Position numbers and translations under genes: made by a program. A DNA stretch of 64,000 nucleotides, from contig NZ_WWCU01000032.1 in assembly GCF_009857595.1 (NCBI RefSeq), positions 1 to 64,000 on the forward strand. The letters are read 5' to 3'. Of the stretch, positions 52,725-59,629 are shown one piece after another. Under the pieces are notes generated by a model. The model saw only the letters and a list, made by a program, of their open reading frames with translations, was not told the DNA's origin and ran no database searches. Source of the DNA: Pseudoduganella aquatica. GTDB taxonomy: Bacteria; Pseudomonadota; Gammaproteobacteria; Burkholderiales; Burkholderiaceae_D. Every line of letters starts with the position of its first letter. Positions within the stretch are counted from its first letter, which is position 1.

Positions 52725-53234
52725 ATGGCCCGGTCCCTGTTAGCGCACGTGGCGACAGCCTACGGCGTCAAGCAACTCTACGATGCCTTGACGGAACCGG
52801 AGCAGCCGTCCCCGCCCCGGCCTGCGCTCAGCCGGGCAAAGGACGAACGGCGCCGTGTGCGCAAGAAAGCCATCAAGGACAGCTTCCTTGCGCTGTGCAC
52901 GCGGGTCGGAACGGGGATAGGCCAGGCGCGGCTGGCAAGCGGCCTGGGGCCGGTGACGCTGGACACCGAAACCCCGGGCGTCATCAAAGCAGACTTCGAA
53001 GGCTACGACCAGGCGCTGGCCGTCCTCAACGATGCCCGTCAGTGCCTCGACGGCGGCCGCTTCAACATCGAGCCTGGCCTGCGCCTGGAGCTCAACGTTC
53101 CCACGTGGGAAGACTGGCGCTGCACGCTGCTCGGCAAATCGGAAACCGACTACGGCGGCATGGCCGGCATCACGTCCAGCAACACTTACGACAGGGAACA
53201 AGACCCTTTCCTGGCGGCCCTGCGGAAGGTATAG
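52725..53234 (+). CDS. Orphan protein coupled to the HTH-dynamin gene
   Basis: A 169-aa protein that I do not recognise. It starts one base after the dynamin-gene stop, so it is almost certainly co-translated. A short hydrophobic/amphipathic start (MARSLLAHVATAYGVKQLYDAL) precedes a Pro-rich linker and a very basic stretch (RAKDERRRVRKKAIKDS, about 37-53). A mixed alpha/beta C-terminal part follows (ALAVLNDARQCLDGGRFNIEP, LRLELNVPTWEDWRCTLLGK). The amphipathic and basic parts could bind membrane or the GTPase. No enzyme motif was seen. Confidence 0.7.
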   Translation: MARSLLAHVATAYGVKQLYDALTEPEQPSPPRPALSRAKDERRRVRKKAIKDSFLALCTRVGTGIGQARLASGLGPVTLDTETPGVIKADFEGYDQALAVLNDARQCLDGGRFNIEPGLRLELNVPTWEDWRCTLLGKSETDYGGMAGITSSNTYDREQDPFLAALRKV

Positions 53235-53238
53235 CGGC

Positions 53239-53258
53239 GCGTGCCTGAAACTGCACGC
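53239..53258 (+). terminator. Possible terminator of the HTH-dynamin unit
   Basis: A 6-bp stem GCGTGC/GCACGC with an 8-base loop begins 5 bases after the orphan gene's stop. It is followed by CTGTGTTTGG rather than a clean T-run, so efficiency is uncertain. The gap from 53259 to 53367 holds nothing recognisable. Confidence 0.35.
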
Positions 53259-53367
53259 CTGTGTTTGGATGCATTATCCTTGCCAACGGCAGGCTATGGT
53301 TCCAGCTTCATACGTTTCCTAAACCGCCCAAGGCGCAGCGCTCCATTCTACCGGCTAGGAGTCCGAT

Positions 53368-53499
53368 ATGAATCGCGCAAGACTATTTGTAAAACTGGCT
53401 GTTACGCTCGATTTTAGGATACGGAATGGAACAACGACCCACAATTTTCGCTTCGCGCACTATTCATGCAAGGACGAGGACACCAAGTGGCTTCGGTGA
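53368..53499 (+). CDS. Possible 43-aa small ORF overlapping the next gene
   Basis: The ATG at 53368 follows AGGAG by 6 bases, a good ribosome site. The product would begin MNRARLFVKLAVTLDFRIRN and is basic. It overlaps the start of the 127-aa gene in another frame by 74 bases. It could be a leader peptide that couples translation to the next gene, or a chance frame. No similarity is recognised. Confidence 0.3.
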   Translation: MNRARLFVKLAVTLDFRIRNGTTTHNFRFAHYSCKDEDTKWLR

Positions 53500-53809
53500 A
53501 TGGCATACCTCTACCATCAAGGTTGGGGTGGTTGAATTATGCGAGCATTCTGACCCTTACTTTAGATACTGCGCCATATTAAACTTGGATAACCAGTTTG
53601 GCGATATGCCAATTTTTGGCCATGACCAGATAAGTACATTGATATCGGTAATGTCTCGTATTTCTACTTACTGTGATGCGCTTGCTGAACTGGGCGAAGT
53701 CAAACTCGAATCCGGGAAAATGTACGATCCAGAGCTGCACGGAATAGCAGGCCAATGTAAAAGGCTTGCTAGCTTGGCGGCATCTGGTCCACTGTTAAAG
53801 ACCTCATGA
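53426..53809 (+). CDS. Small protein of unknown function in AT-richer DNA
   Basis: A 127-aa cytoplasmic protein that I do not recognise. AGGA lies 6 bases before the ATG. Composition is clearly AT-richer than the flanking core genes, with codons such as TTA, ATA and AGA, suggesting recent acquisition. The middle (YCAILNLDNQFGDMPIFGHD then QISTLISVMSRISTYCDAL) looks like a strand-helix unit of a small alpha/beta domain. Immunity-type and other accessory small proteins look like this, but no function can be assigned. Confidence 0.55.
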   Translation: MEQRPTIFASRTIHARTRTPSGFGEWHTSTIKVGVVELCEHSDPYFRYCAILNLDNQFGDMPIFGHDQISTLISVMSRISTYCDALAELGEVKLESGKMYDPELHGIAGQCKRLASLAASGPLLKTS

Positions 53810-53946
53810 ATGCTGCTAAACCGTAGTCACTTGCAAACGGATGAGAAACAGTAGACCACGGGTACGCGCAAAGATTTGACGGTAGTAATGACGGCATGCG
53901 CTCCGCCTGAAAGCGGCAAAGTGAGTGCCCATGCGGCACCCAACAC
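53810..53946 (+). other. AT-richer non-coding stretch, possible small RNA region
   Basis: No convincing ORF. It holds a CCGC/GCGG mini-hairpin (within CCGCCTGAAAGCGG, near 53904-53917) and leads directly into a strong terminator, so either the 127-aa gene has a long 3' UTR or a short RNA ends here. No clear promoter was found. Confidence 0.25.
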
Positions 53947-53979
53947 AACCCGCATGTCTTATGGCAGTGCGGGTTTTTT
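53947..53979 (+). terminator. Rho-independent terminator
   Basis: A perfect 8-bp stem AACCCGCA/TGCGGGTT with a 13-base loop, and a T6 run that begins in the end of the stem. It would end transcripts from the accessory genes on its left. Confidence 0.75.
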
Positions 53980-53980
53980 G

Positions 53981-54010
53981 TTGCATTTTTTTAGGGCAAC
54001 GATGTAGGAT
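53981..54010 (+). promoter_or_regulatory. Promoter of the small lipoprotein gene
   Basis: TTGCAT (53981-53986) and TAGGAT (54005-54010) are spaced 18 bases. A perfect palindrome TGATAA-ATTG-TTATCA (54018-54033) follows at about the transcription start, just before the AAGGAG ribosome site, and may be an operator. Confidence 0.4.
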
Positions 54011-54046
54011 TGCATTCTGATAAATTGTTATCAAAAAGGAGTGCAA

Positions 54047-54286
54047 ATGAAGCAACAACCATTACTGTCCGCGCTGATACTCGCCACCTGCTCCGCCCTG
54101 TGCGGCTGCGCCACCGATGCCGACATCGCGGGCAAACCTGCCTACCAGGAAGAATATGCGCAGACTGGCAGCCGCCTCCCGCGACGCGACGCGACAGTGA
54201 AAGTGACCAGTAAGGAACGCCTCGAGCACGATATGCAGACCATCACCAGCGGCAGCGCAGCCAGCCCGGAAGCGTCTACCCGCTAA
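54047..54286 (+). CDS. Small putative lipoprotein
   Basis: A 79-aa protein beginning MKQQPLLSALILATCSALCG, followed by Cys, which is signal-peptide-like with a loose lipobox (LCGC, cysteine near residue 21). The rest is hydrophilic and probably disordered (GSRLPRRDATVKVTSKERLE). The ATG at 54047 has AAGGAG 5 bases upstream. Function is unknown. The lipobox is non-ideal, since position -2 is Cys. Confidence 0.55.
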   Translation: MKQQPLLSALILATCSALCGCATDADIAGKPAYQEEYAQTGSRLPRRDATVKVTSKERLEHDMQTITSGSAASPEASTR

Positions 54287-54292
54287 GCCTAG

Positions 54293-54376
54293 TGGTCCGC
54301 CGGCCATGCCGGCCTGCTGGTCGGCTTGGGCATCGCCGCCATGCCCTACGCTGGCATCCTTACAACGCCCCCGTGA
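54293..54376 (+). pseudogene. Possible gene remnant (hydrophobic C-terminal fragment)
   Basis: An open stretch of 27 codons without a start reads AGHAGLLVGLGIAAMPYAGI, then LTTPP and stop. It is GC-rich and hydrophobic, unlike the surrounding intergenic DNA. It may be the tail of a lost membrane protein gene, cut near the tRNA. Short length makes this uncertain. Confidence 0.2.
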
Positions 54377-54416
54377 TGGATCGAATCACAAAATCATTGA
54401 TTTATATAGAAAAAAC

Positions 54417-54492
54417 TGGTGCGGCTGGCGGGGATCGAACCCACAACCCTTGGCTTCGGAGGCCAATACTCTATCCATTGAGCTACAGCCGC
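54417..54492 (-). tRNA. tRNA-Arg (anticodon CCG)
   Basis: A 76-nt cloverleaf on the minus strand. Acceptor arm GCGGCTG/CAGCCGC, discriminator A with the CCA end encoded (54417-54419). D-arm GTAGCTCAATGGATAGAGTA, anticodon stem TTGGC/GCCAA with loop CTCCGAA (anticodon CCG, reading CGG), and T-arm GTGGGTTCGATCCC. A T6 run follows one base after the CCA end. Accessory DNA lies on its 3' side, the usual side for tRNA-targeted integration, though no integrase or second att copy was found here. Confidence 0.93.
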
Positions 54493-54600
54493 GTAGGAGG
54501 GAACTTCGGAGGTGACAGAAGGATACCGGGTTTCGTCTTGTGCGTCCATGAAAAGTGTCGCTTTTGCACCGTTCTGCATCCACAGGCAATCTTTTGAGAC

Positions 54601-54606
54601 TATAAT
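54601..54606 (+). promoter_or_regulatory. -10 element for the cytochrome c gene
   Basis: A perfect TATAAT, 98 bases before the cytochrome ATG. No good -35 at standard spacing, so it may need an activator. Confidence 0.35.
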
Positions 54607-54704
54607 CGCCCGTTTGGCGAGCAATTGCGCTTCTACACCTGCATGCAAAACCGATAACGTAACGCCGACGCAAGTTTCGACATTTGTTTGTTATTAAGGA
54701 AATC

Positions 54705-55253
54705 ATGAGCGACGCACACAACCACGAATCCGCCATCAGAACGCCAAAACAGCTCGCAGCAGCAGTGATCGGCTTCTTCCTCATCACTGTGCTCGGCATC
54801 GCCTTGCTGGTGCAATTCGTTACCGCAACTAAACTAACCGGCGCCGGGACGGAAAGCCAGTCGGCCGAAGCCATCGGCAAGCGACTGCAGCCTGTGGCCG
54901 ACGTGGGCTTTACGCTGAAGGATGCGAACGCGCCTAAGGTGCTGCAGACCGGCGAAGCCATCTACTCCTCGACTTGCGCGGCTTGCCATGGCGCCGGCGT
55001 GGCCGGTGCGCCTAAAGTGGGCGACAACGCAGCCTGGGGCGCCCGCCTGGCCCAGGGCCAGGATACGGTGGTGAAGCATGCGCTGGAAGGCCTGCGCGCC
55101 ATGCCTGCAAAAGGCGGCAACCCGGATCTGGATGACGTGGAAGTGGCGCGCGCCGTGGTGTTTATGGCGAATAAGTCGGGCGGCAAGCTGAAGGAGCCTG
55201 AAGTGCCGGCGGCTCCGGCTGCGGCGGCTCCTGCCGCTGCGCCCAAGGGCTGA
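54705..55253 (+). CDS. Membrane-anchored c5-type cytochrome c
   Basis: A 182-aa protein. One membrane segment (about 17-40, LAAAVIGFFLITVLGIALLV) anchors a periplasmic haem domain: haem-binding CAACH (91-95) in IYSSTCAACHGAGVAGAPKV, with an axial Met candidate in LRAMPAKGGNPDLDD. An Ala/Pro tail ends the protein. It carries electrons in the respiratory chain, probably to a terminal oxidase. The ATG at 54705 has AAGGA 4 bases upstream and fits the family better than the ATG at 54684. Confidence 0.9.
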   Translation: MSDAHNHESAIRTPKQLAAAVIGFFLITVLGIALLVQFVTATKLTGAGTESQSAEAIGKRLQPVADVGFTLKDANAPKVLQTGEAIYSSTCAACHGAGVAGAPKVGDNAAWGARLAQGQDTVVKHALEGLRAMPAKGGNPDLDDVEVARAVVFMANKSGGKLKEPEVPAAPAAAAPAAAPKG

Positions 55254-55258
55254 CAGGC

Positions 55259-55284
55259 GGCGGGTTACGCTGCGCTAACCCGCC
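55259..55284. repeat. REP-like extragenic palindrome, copy 2
   Basis: GGCGGGTTA (55259-55267) and TAACCCGCC (55276-55284) around CGCTGCGC. It matches the copy at 25638-25676 with paired changes that keep the stem (GGRTTA/TAAYCC). Confidence 0.55.
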
Positions 55285-55326
55285 CTACGATCGATACGAT
55301 ACGCCGGGGGTTTGGTACCGCCCCCC

Positions 55327-55362
55327 AAAAAAAACCGCTCGAATCATCGAGCGGTTTTTTTT
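55327..55362. terminator. Bidirectional Rho-independent terminator
   Basis: A perfect 16-bp inverted repeat: eight A then CCGCTCGA (55327-55342), a 4-base loop ATCA, and the complement ending in eight T (55347-55362). It serves the convergent cytochrome and M13 peptidase genes. Confidence 0.9.
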
Positions 55363-55371
55363 CGTGCTTGC

Positions 55372-57426
55372 TTACCAGATGATGACGCGCTCTTTGGGAG
55401 CCAGGTACATCTTGTCGCCCTGCTTGACCTTGAAGGCTTCGTAGAAGCCCGGCTGGTTGCGCATGGTGCCGTTGGCGCGGAACTGGCCCGGCGAGTGCGG
55501 GTCGGTCTTGATGCGGCTGATCATTTCCGGATCGCGCATCTTGCTGCGCCATACTTGCGCAAAGCCCATGAAGAAGCGCTGGTCGCCCGTCAGGCCGTCG
55601 ATCACCGGCGCCGGCTTGCCTTTCAGCGACAGCTTGTAGGCCTTGTAGGCAATCGCCACGCCGGAATTGTCGGCGATGTTCTCGCCCAGCGTCAGCTCGC
55701 CGTTCACGTTGTAGCCAGGCAGCGGGCTGAAGGCGTTGTATTGCGCCACCAGGGCCTTGGTCTTGGCTTCGAAGTTCTTGTGGTCGGCTGCGCTCCACCA
55801 GTCGCGCAGGTTGCCGTCGCCGTCGTACTGGGCGCCCTGGTCGTCGAAGCCGTGGCTGATCTCGTGGCCGATCACGGCGCCGATGCCGCCGTAGTTCACC
55901 GCGTCGTCCGCGTTGGCGTCAAAGAACGGCGGCTGCAGGATGGCGGCCGGGAACACGATCTCGTTCATCTCCGGGTTGTAGTAGGCGTTCACGGTCTGCG
56001 GCGTCATGCCCCATTCGTCGCGATCGATCGGCTTGCCCAGCTTGTTGATTTCCTTGTCGTAGTCGGCCTGGCGCGAACGCTGCACGTTGCCCACCAGGTC
56101 GTCGCGCGTGACCACCAGCGCGGAATAGTCGCGCCATTTGTTCGGGTAGCCGATCTTGGTGGTGAACTTGGCCAGCTTGGCTTGCGCCTGCTTCTTGGTG
56201 GCCGGGCTCATCCAGTCCAGCTTGTCGATGCTTTGCTTGTAGGCCACCAGCAGGTTCTTCACCAGCGCTTCCATGCGCGCCTTGCGCTCGGCCGGGAAGT
56301 GCTGCTCGACGTAGACCTTGCCGACCGACTCGCCCAGCGCGTTTTCAATCACCGACACGCCGCGCTTCCAGCGCGGACGCATTTCCTTGGCGCCGCTCAG
56401 CACGGTGCCGTAGAAGGCGAAGTTTTCGTCGACGAAGGCTTTCGACAGGTAGGTCGCGTTGGCGCGCACGGTATGCCATTGGAAGTAGGCTTTCCAGGTC
56501 TCCAGCGGGGTGGCCGCCAGCAGTTCACTGAAGCCTTTCAGGTAGCTCGGCTGGCTGACGATGACGTAGTTCACCTTGCCGGTGATTTTCAGCGCGTCCA
56601 GGTAGGCGTTCCAGTCGTAGCCGGGGGTCAGTTCGCCCAGCTTGGCGACCTCGACCTTGTTGTAGGCTTTCACCGGGTCGCGCAGCTCGACTTTGCTCCA
56701 CTGGATCTTGGCCAGCTCGGTTTCCAGCGCAATGATGGCCTTGGCCTTGGCGGCGCCGTCGGCGTCGCCGGCCAGCGTCAGCATCTTGGCGATGTGCAGC
56801 TGGTACTTGGCCAGCGTGTCGGCCAGCTTGGCGTCGTCTTTTTTCAGGTAGTAGTCGCGGTCCGGCAGGCCCAGGCCGCTCTGGCTGAAGTCCACCACGT
56901 ATTTGGTGGAGTCCTTGTTGTCCTGGTGGATGCCGAGGTCGATGGGGGCGCTGGCGCCGGTCTGGTTGTTGTGGGCGATCAGCGCAGGCAGCTGCTTCTT
57001 GTCGCTCAGCGCGGCGATGCGGGCCAGCTGGGCTTGCAGCGGCGCGGCGCCCAGCTGCTCCAGCCTGGCTTCGTCCATATACGACGCGTAGTAGGCGCCG
57101 ATGCGCTGCTCGTCCGCGCCGGCGTTCTGCTTGGCGGCGGCCTGCTCAATGATGGCGCGCAGCTGCGGCTGGATGTCGTCGTGCAGCTTGGCGAAGGCGC
57201 CCCAGTTGGACTTGTCGGCCGGGATCTCGGTGGTGGCCAGCCACTTGCCGCTCAGGTGGGTAAAGAAGTCGTCCTGCGCGCGCACGGCGGGATCGACGTA
57301 TTCCACGGCAATGCCGGAAGTCAGCTTGCCGCCGGTCGGGCTTTTGGCGGCGTCGGCGGCGCCGGCCAGGCCGGTTGCGCTGGCCAGCAGGGCCAGGGTT
57401 AATGCACTCAACAAATGTCGTTTCAC
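55372..57426 (-). CDS. M13 family zinc metallopeptidase (neprilysin-like), copy 1
   Basis: A 684-aa secreted endopeptidase. Signal peptide MKRHLLSALTLALLASATGL, cleaved near AGAADA. The N-terminal M13 domain begins DFFTHLSGKWLATTEIPADK. The catalytic part has NAYYNPEMNEIVFPAAILQP, the zinc motif HEISH in VIGHEISHGFDDQG, the third ligand in ENIADNSG, and ends FRANGTMRNQPGFYEAFKVK. It cleaves short peptides in the periplasm or outside. It is a close paralogue of the gene at 57564-59612. Confidence 0.93.
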   Translation of the reverse strand: MKRHLLSALTLALLASATGLAGAADAAKSPTGGKLTSGIAVEYVDPAVRAQDDFFTHLSGKWLATTEIPADKSNWGAFAKLHDDIQPQLRAIIEQAAAKQNAGADEQRIGAYYASYMDEARLEQLGAAPLQAQLARIAALSDKKQLPALIAHNNQTGASAPIDLGIHQDNKDSTKYVVDFSQSGLGLPDRDYYLKKDDAKLADTLAKYQLHIAKMLTLAGDADGAAKAKAIIALETELAKIQWSKVELRDPVKAYNKVEVAKLGELTPGYDWNAYLDALKITGKVNYVIVSQPSYLKGFSELLAATPLETWKAYFQWHTVRANATYLSKAFVDENFAFYGTVLSGAKEMRPRWKRGVSVIENALGESVGKVYVEQHFPAERKARMEALVKNLLVAYKQSIDKLDWMSPATKKQAQAKLAKFTTKIGYPNKWRDYSALVVTRDDLVGNVQRSRQADYDKEINKLGKPIDRDEWGMTPQTVNAYYNPEMNEIVFPAAILQPPFFDANADDAVNYGGIGAVIGHEISHGFDDQGAQYDGDGNLRDWWSAADHKNFEAKTKALVAQYNAFSPLPGYNVNGELTLGENIADNSGVAIAYKAYKLSLKGKPAPVIDGLTGDQRFFMGFAQVWRSKMRDPEMISRIKTDPHSPGQFRANGTMRNQPGFYEAFKVKQGDKMYLAPKERVIIW

Positions 57427-57511
57427 AGCGATGCTTCCTCTCGAATAGGTCTGGTTTTATGTCCGGCTCGTGACCGGGATTTTTACTCTAGCACAGAGCC
57501 TTGCGGCAGAT

Positions 57512-57544
57512 GACAAAATGACCACAAGTAGTGGCCATTTTGTC
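57512..57544. repeat. Inverted repeat between the two M13 genes
   Basis: GACAAAATGACCAC and GTGGCCATTTTGTC form a 14-base stem with one mismatch around AAGTA. It may slow or end transcription from the upstream M13 gene, or be a regulator site for copy 1. It has no T-run after it on the minus strand. Confidence 0.5.
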
Positions 57545-57563
57545 GTTTCCGATTACTGAAGAT

Positions 57564-59612
57564 TTACCAGATGATCACGCGCTGCGCCGGCGCCAGGTAC
57601 ATCGGGTCGCCTTCCTTCACGCCGAACGCTTCGTAGAAGCCGGGCTGGTTCTTCATGGTGCCGTTGGCGCGGAACTGGCCGGGCGAGTGCGGGTCGGTCT
57701 TGACCTGCTTGATCTGCGCTTCTTCGCGCATCTTGCTGCGCCATACCTGGCCGAAGCCCATGTAGAAGCGCTGCTCGCCGGTCAGCTTGTCGATCACCGG
57801 CGCAGGCTTGCCGCCCAGCGACAGCTTGTAGGCCTTGTAGGCCACGGCCACGCCGGAGTTGTCGGCAATGTTCTCGCCCAGGGTCAGCGCGCCATTGACG
57901 AAGTAGCCCGGCAGCGGGCTGTAGCTGTCGTACTGCTTGGTCAGCGCGTCGGCCTTGGCCTGGAAGTTGGCGCGGTCACTGGCGCTCCACCAGTCGCGCA
58001 GGTTGCCGTCGCCGTCGGATTGGCTGCCCTTGTCGTCGAAGCCATGGCTGATCTCGTGGCCGATGACGGCGCCGATGCCGCCGTAGTTCACCGCGTCGTC
58101 GGCGCGGGCGTCGAAGAACGGCGGCTGCAGGATGGCGGCCGGGAACACGATCTCATTGGTGGTGGAACGGTAGTAGGCGTTCACGGTCTGCGGCGTCATG
58201 CCCCATTCCTCGCGGTCCACCGGCGCGCCCAGCTTGGCCAGGTTGCGCTTGTAGCCGAACTCGGCGGCGCGGCGCATATTGCCGGCCAGGTCGCCCGAGA
58301 CGATGGACAGGCCGCTGTAGTCGCGCCATTTGTTCGGGTAGCCGATCTTGGTGGTGAACTTGGCCAGCTTGGCTTGCGCCTCGCGCTTGGTCTCGGGGCT
58401 CATCCAGTCCAGGTTGTCGATGCTGTCCTTGTAGGCCGCCATCAGGTTTTTCACCAGCGCTTCCATGCGCGCCTTACGGTCGGCCGGGAAGTACTGCGCT
58501 ACGTAGAGCTTGCCCAGGCCTTCGCCGATGGCGCCTTCCACCACGCGCACGCCGCTTTTCCAGCGCGGCTCCTGCACCGTCACGCCGTTGATGACGCCGC
58601 TGTAGAACGCGAAGTCGGCGTCGGAGAAGGCCTTGCTCAGGTAAGGCGAGGCGTCGCGCAGCAGCTGCCACTCGAAGTAGGCCTTCCAGGTGTTCAGGTC
58701 GGTCGCTTCGGCCACTTTGGCGAAGCCGGCCAGGTAGCTCGGCTGGTTGACGATGATGGTGTCGGTCTTGGTGGCGATGCCGGCCTTGCCCAGCGCGTCC
58801 TTCCAGTCATAGCCCGGCGCCAGCTCGGCCAGCTTGGCGATCTCGGTCTTGTTGTAGCGCTTGACCGGATCGCGGTTGTCGACCTTGGTCCACTGCACTT
58901 CGGCCAGCGCGGTTTCCAGCGCCATGATGGCTTTCGCGTCCTCGGCGGCGTTCTTGTGGCCGGCCAGGGTCAGCAGTTTTTCGATGTGGGCGACGTATTT
59001 TTCGCGCACGGCGGCCAGGCGGGCGTCGTCCTTCTTCAGGTAGTAGTCGCGGTCCGGCAGGCCCAGGCCGCTCTGCGCGATGCTGGCGGCGTGCTGGGTG
59101 GAGTTGCGCGCGTCCTGGCTGATGTAGACGCCGTACGGCACCGCCACGCCGATGCGGGTCAGGTGGGCGATCATGCCCGGCAGGGCCTTCTTGTCCTTCA
59201 GGCCGCGAATGGCGCTCAGCTCGCCGGCCAGGGGCTTGGTGCCCAGCTTTTCCAGCGCCGCTTCGTTCATATAGCTGGTGTACAGGTCGGCGATCTTCTG
59301 CGCCTCGGTGCCCTGCTTCTGCTTGGTCTTCTGCGCGTCTTCGATCAGGCCGCGCAGCTGCGGCAGCGTGTCGTCGCGCAGCTTGGCGAAGGAGCCCCAG
59401 CTCGACTTGTCGTCCGGGATCTTGGTCGCTTTCAGCCAGCCGCCGTTCAGGTGGGTGAAGAAGTCGTCCTGCGCGCGCACGCCGGCGTCGATGTACTGGG
59501 TGTCGATGCCCGAGATCGGGGCCGACGACGGCGCAGGGTGGTCGCCCTCATGCGCGTAAGCTTGGGTTGCCATCAGACCGATGACCAGGGTGCTCAGCAA
59601 AGTACGTTTCAT
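57564..59612 (-). CDS. M13 family zinc metallopeptidase (neprilysin-like), copy 2
   Basis: A 682-aa secreted endopeptidase. Signal peptide MKRTLLSTLVIGLMATQAYA, followed by a His-rich mature start (HEGDHPAP). Zinc motif HEISH in VIGHEISHGFDDKG and ENIADNSGVAVAYKAYKLSL. The start at 59612 was chosen because GAGGAGAGAG precedes it and the signal peptide begins there; an upstream in-frame start would add 16 residues inside the receptor gene's end. It lies 17 bases after a TonB receptor gene on the same strand, so the two are probably co-transcribed. Confidence 0.92.
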   Translation of the reverse strand: MKRTLLSTLVIGLMATQAYAHEGDHPAPSSAPISGIDTQYIDAGVRAQDDFFTHLNGGWLKATKIPDDKSSWGSFAKLRDDTLPQLRGLIEDAQKTKQKQGTEAQKIADLYTSYMNEAALEKLGTKPLAGELSAIRGLKDKKALPGMIAHLTRIGVAVPYGVYISQDARNSTQHAASIAQSGLGLPDRDYYLKKDDARLAAVREKYVAHIEKLLTLAGHKNAAEDAKAIMALETALAEVQWTKVDNRDPVKRYNKTEIAKLAELAPGYDWKDALGKAGIATKTDTIIVNQPSYLAGFAKVAEATDLNTWKAYFEWQLLRDASPYLSKAFSDADFAFYSGVINGVTVQEPRWKSGVRVVEGAIGEGLGKLYVAQYFPADRKARMEALVKNLMAAYKDSIDNLDWMSPETKREAQAKLAKFTTKIGYPNKWRDYSGLSIVSGDLAGNMRRAAEFGYKRNLAKLGAPVDREEWGMTPQTVNAYYRSTTNEIVFPAAILQPPFFDARADDAVNYGGIGAVIGHEISHGFDDKGSQSDGDGNLRDWWSASDRANFQAKADALTKQYDSYSPLPGYFVNGALTLGENIADNSGVAVAYKAYKLSLGGKPAPVIDKLTGEQRFYMGFGQVWRSKMREEAQIKQVKTDPHSPGQFRANGTMKNQPGFYEAFGVKEGDPMYLAPAQRVIIW

Positions 59613-59629
59613 CAACTGCTCTCTCCTCG

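Noticed and set aside
54417-54492. A second copy of the tRNA 3' end as an att site for an island
   Set aside because: No exact repeat of the tRNA 3' segment was found between 50 and 54.4 kb, and no integrase gene is present.
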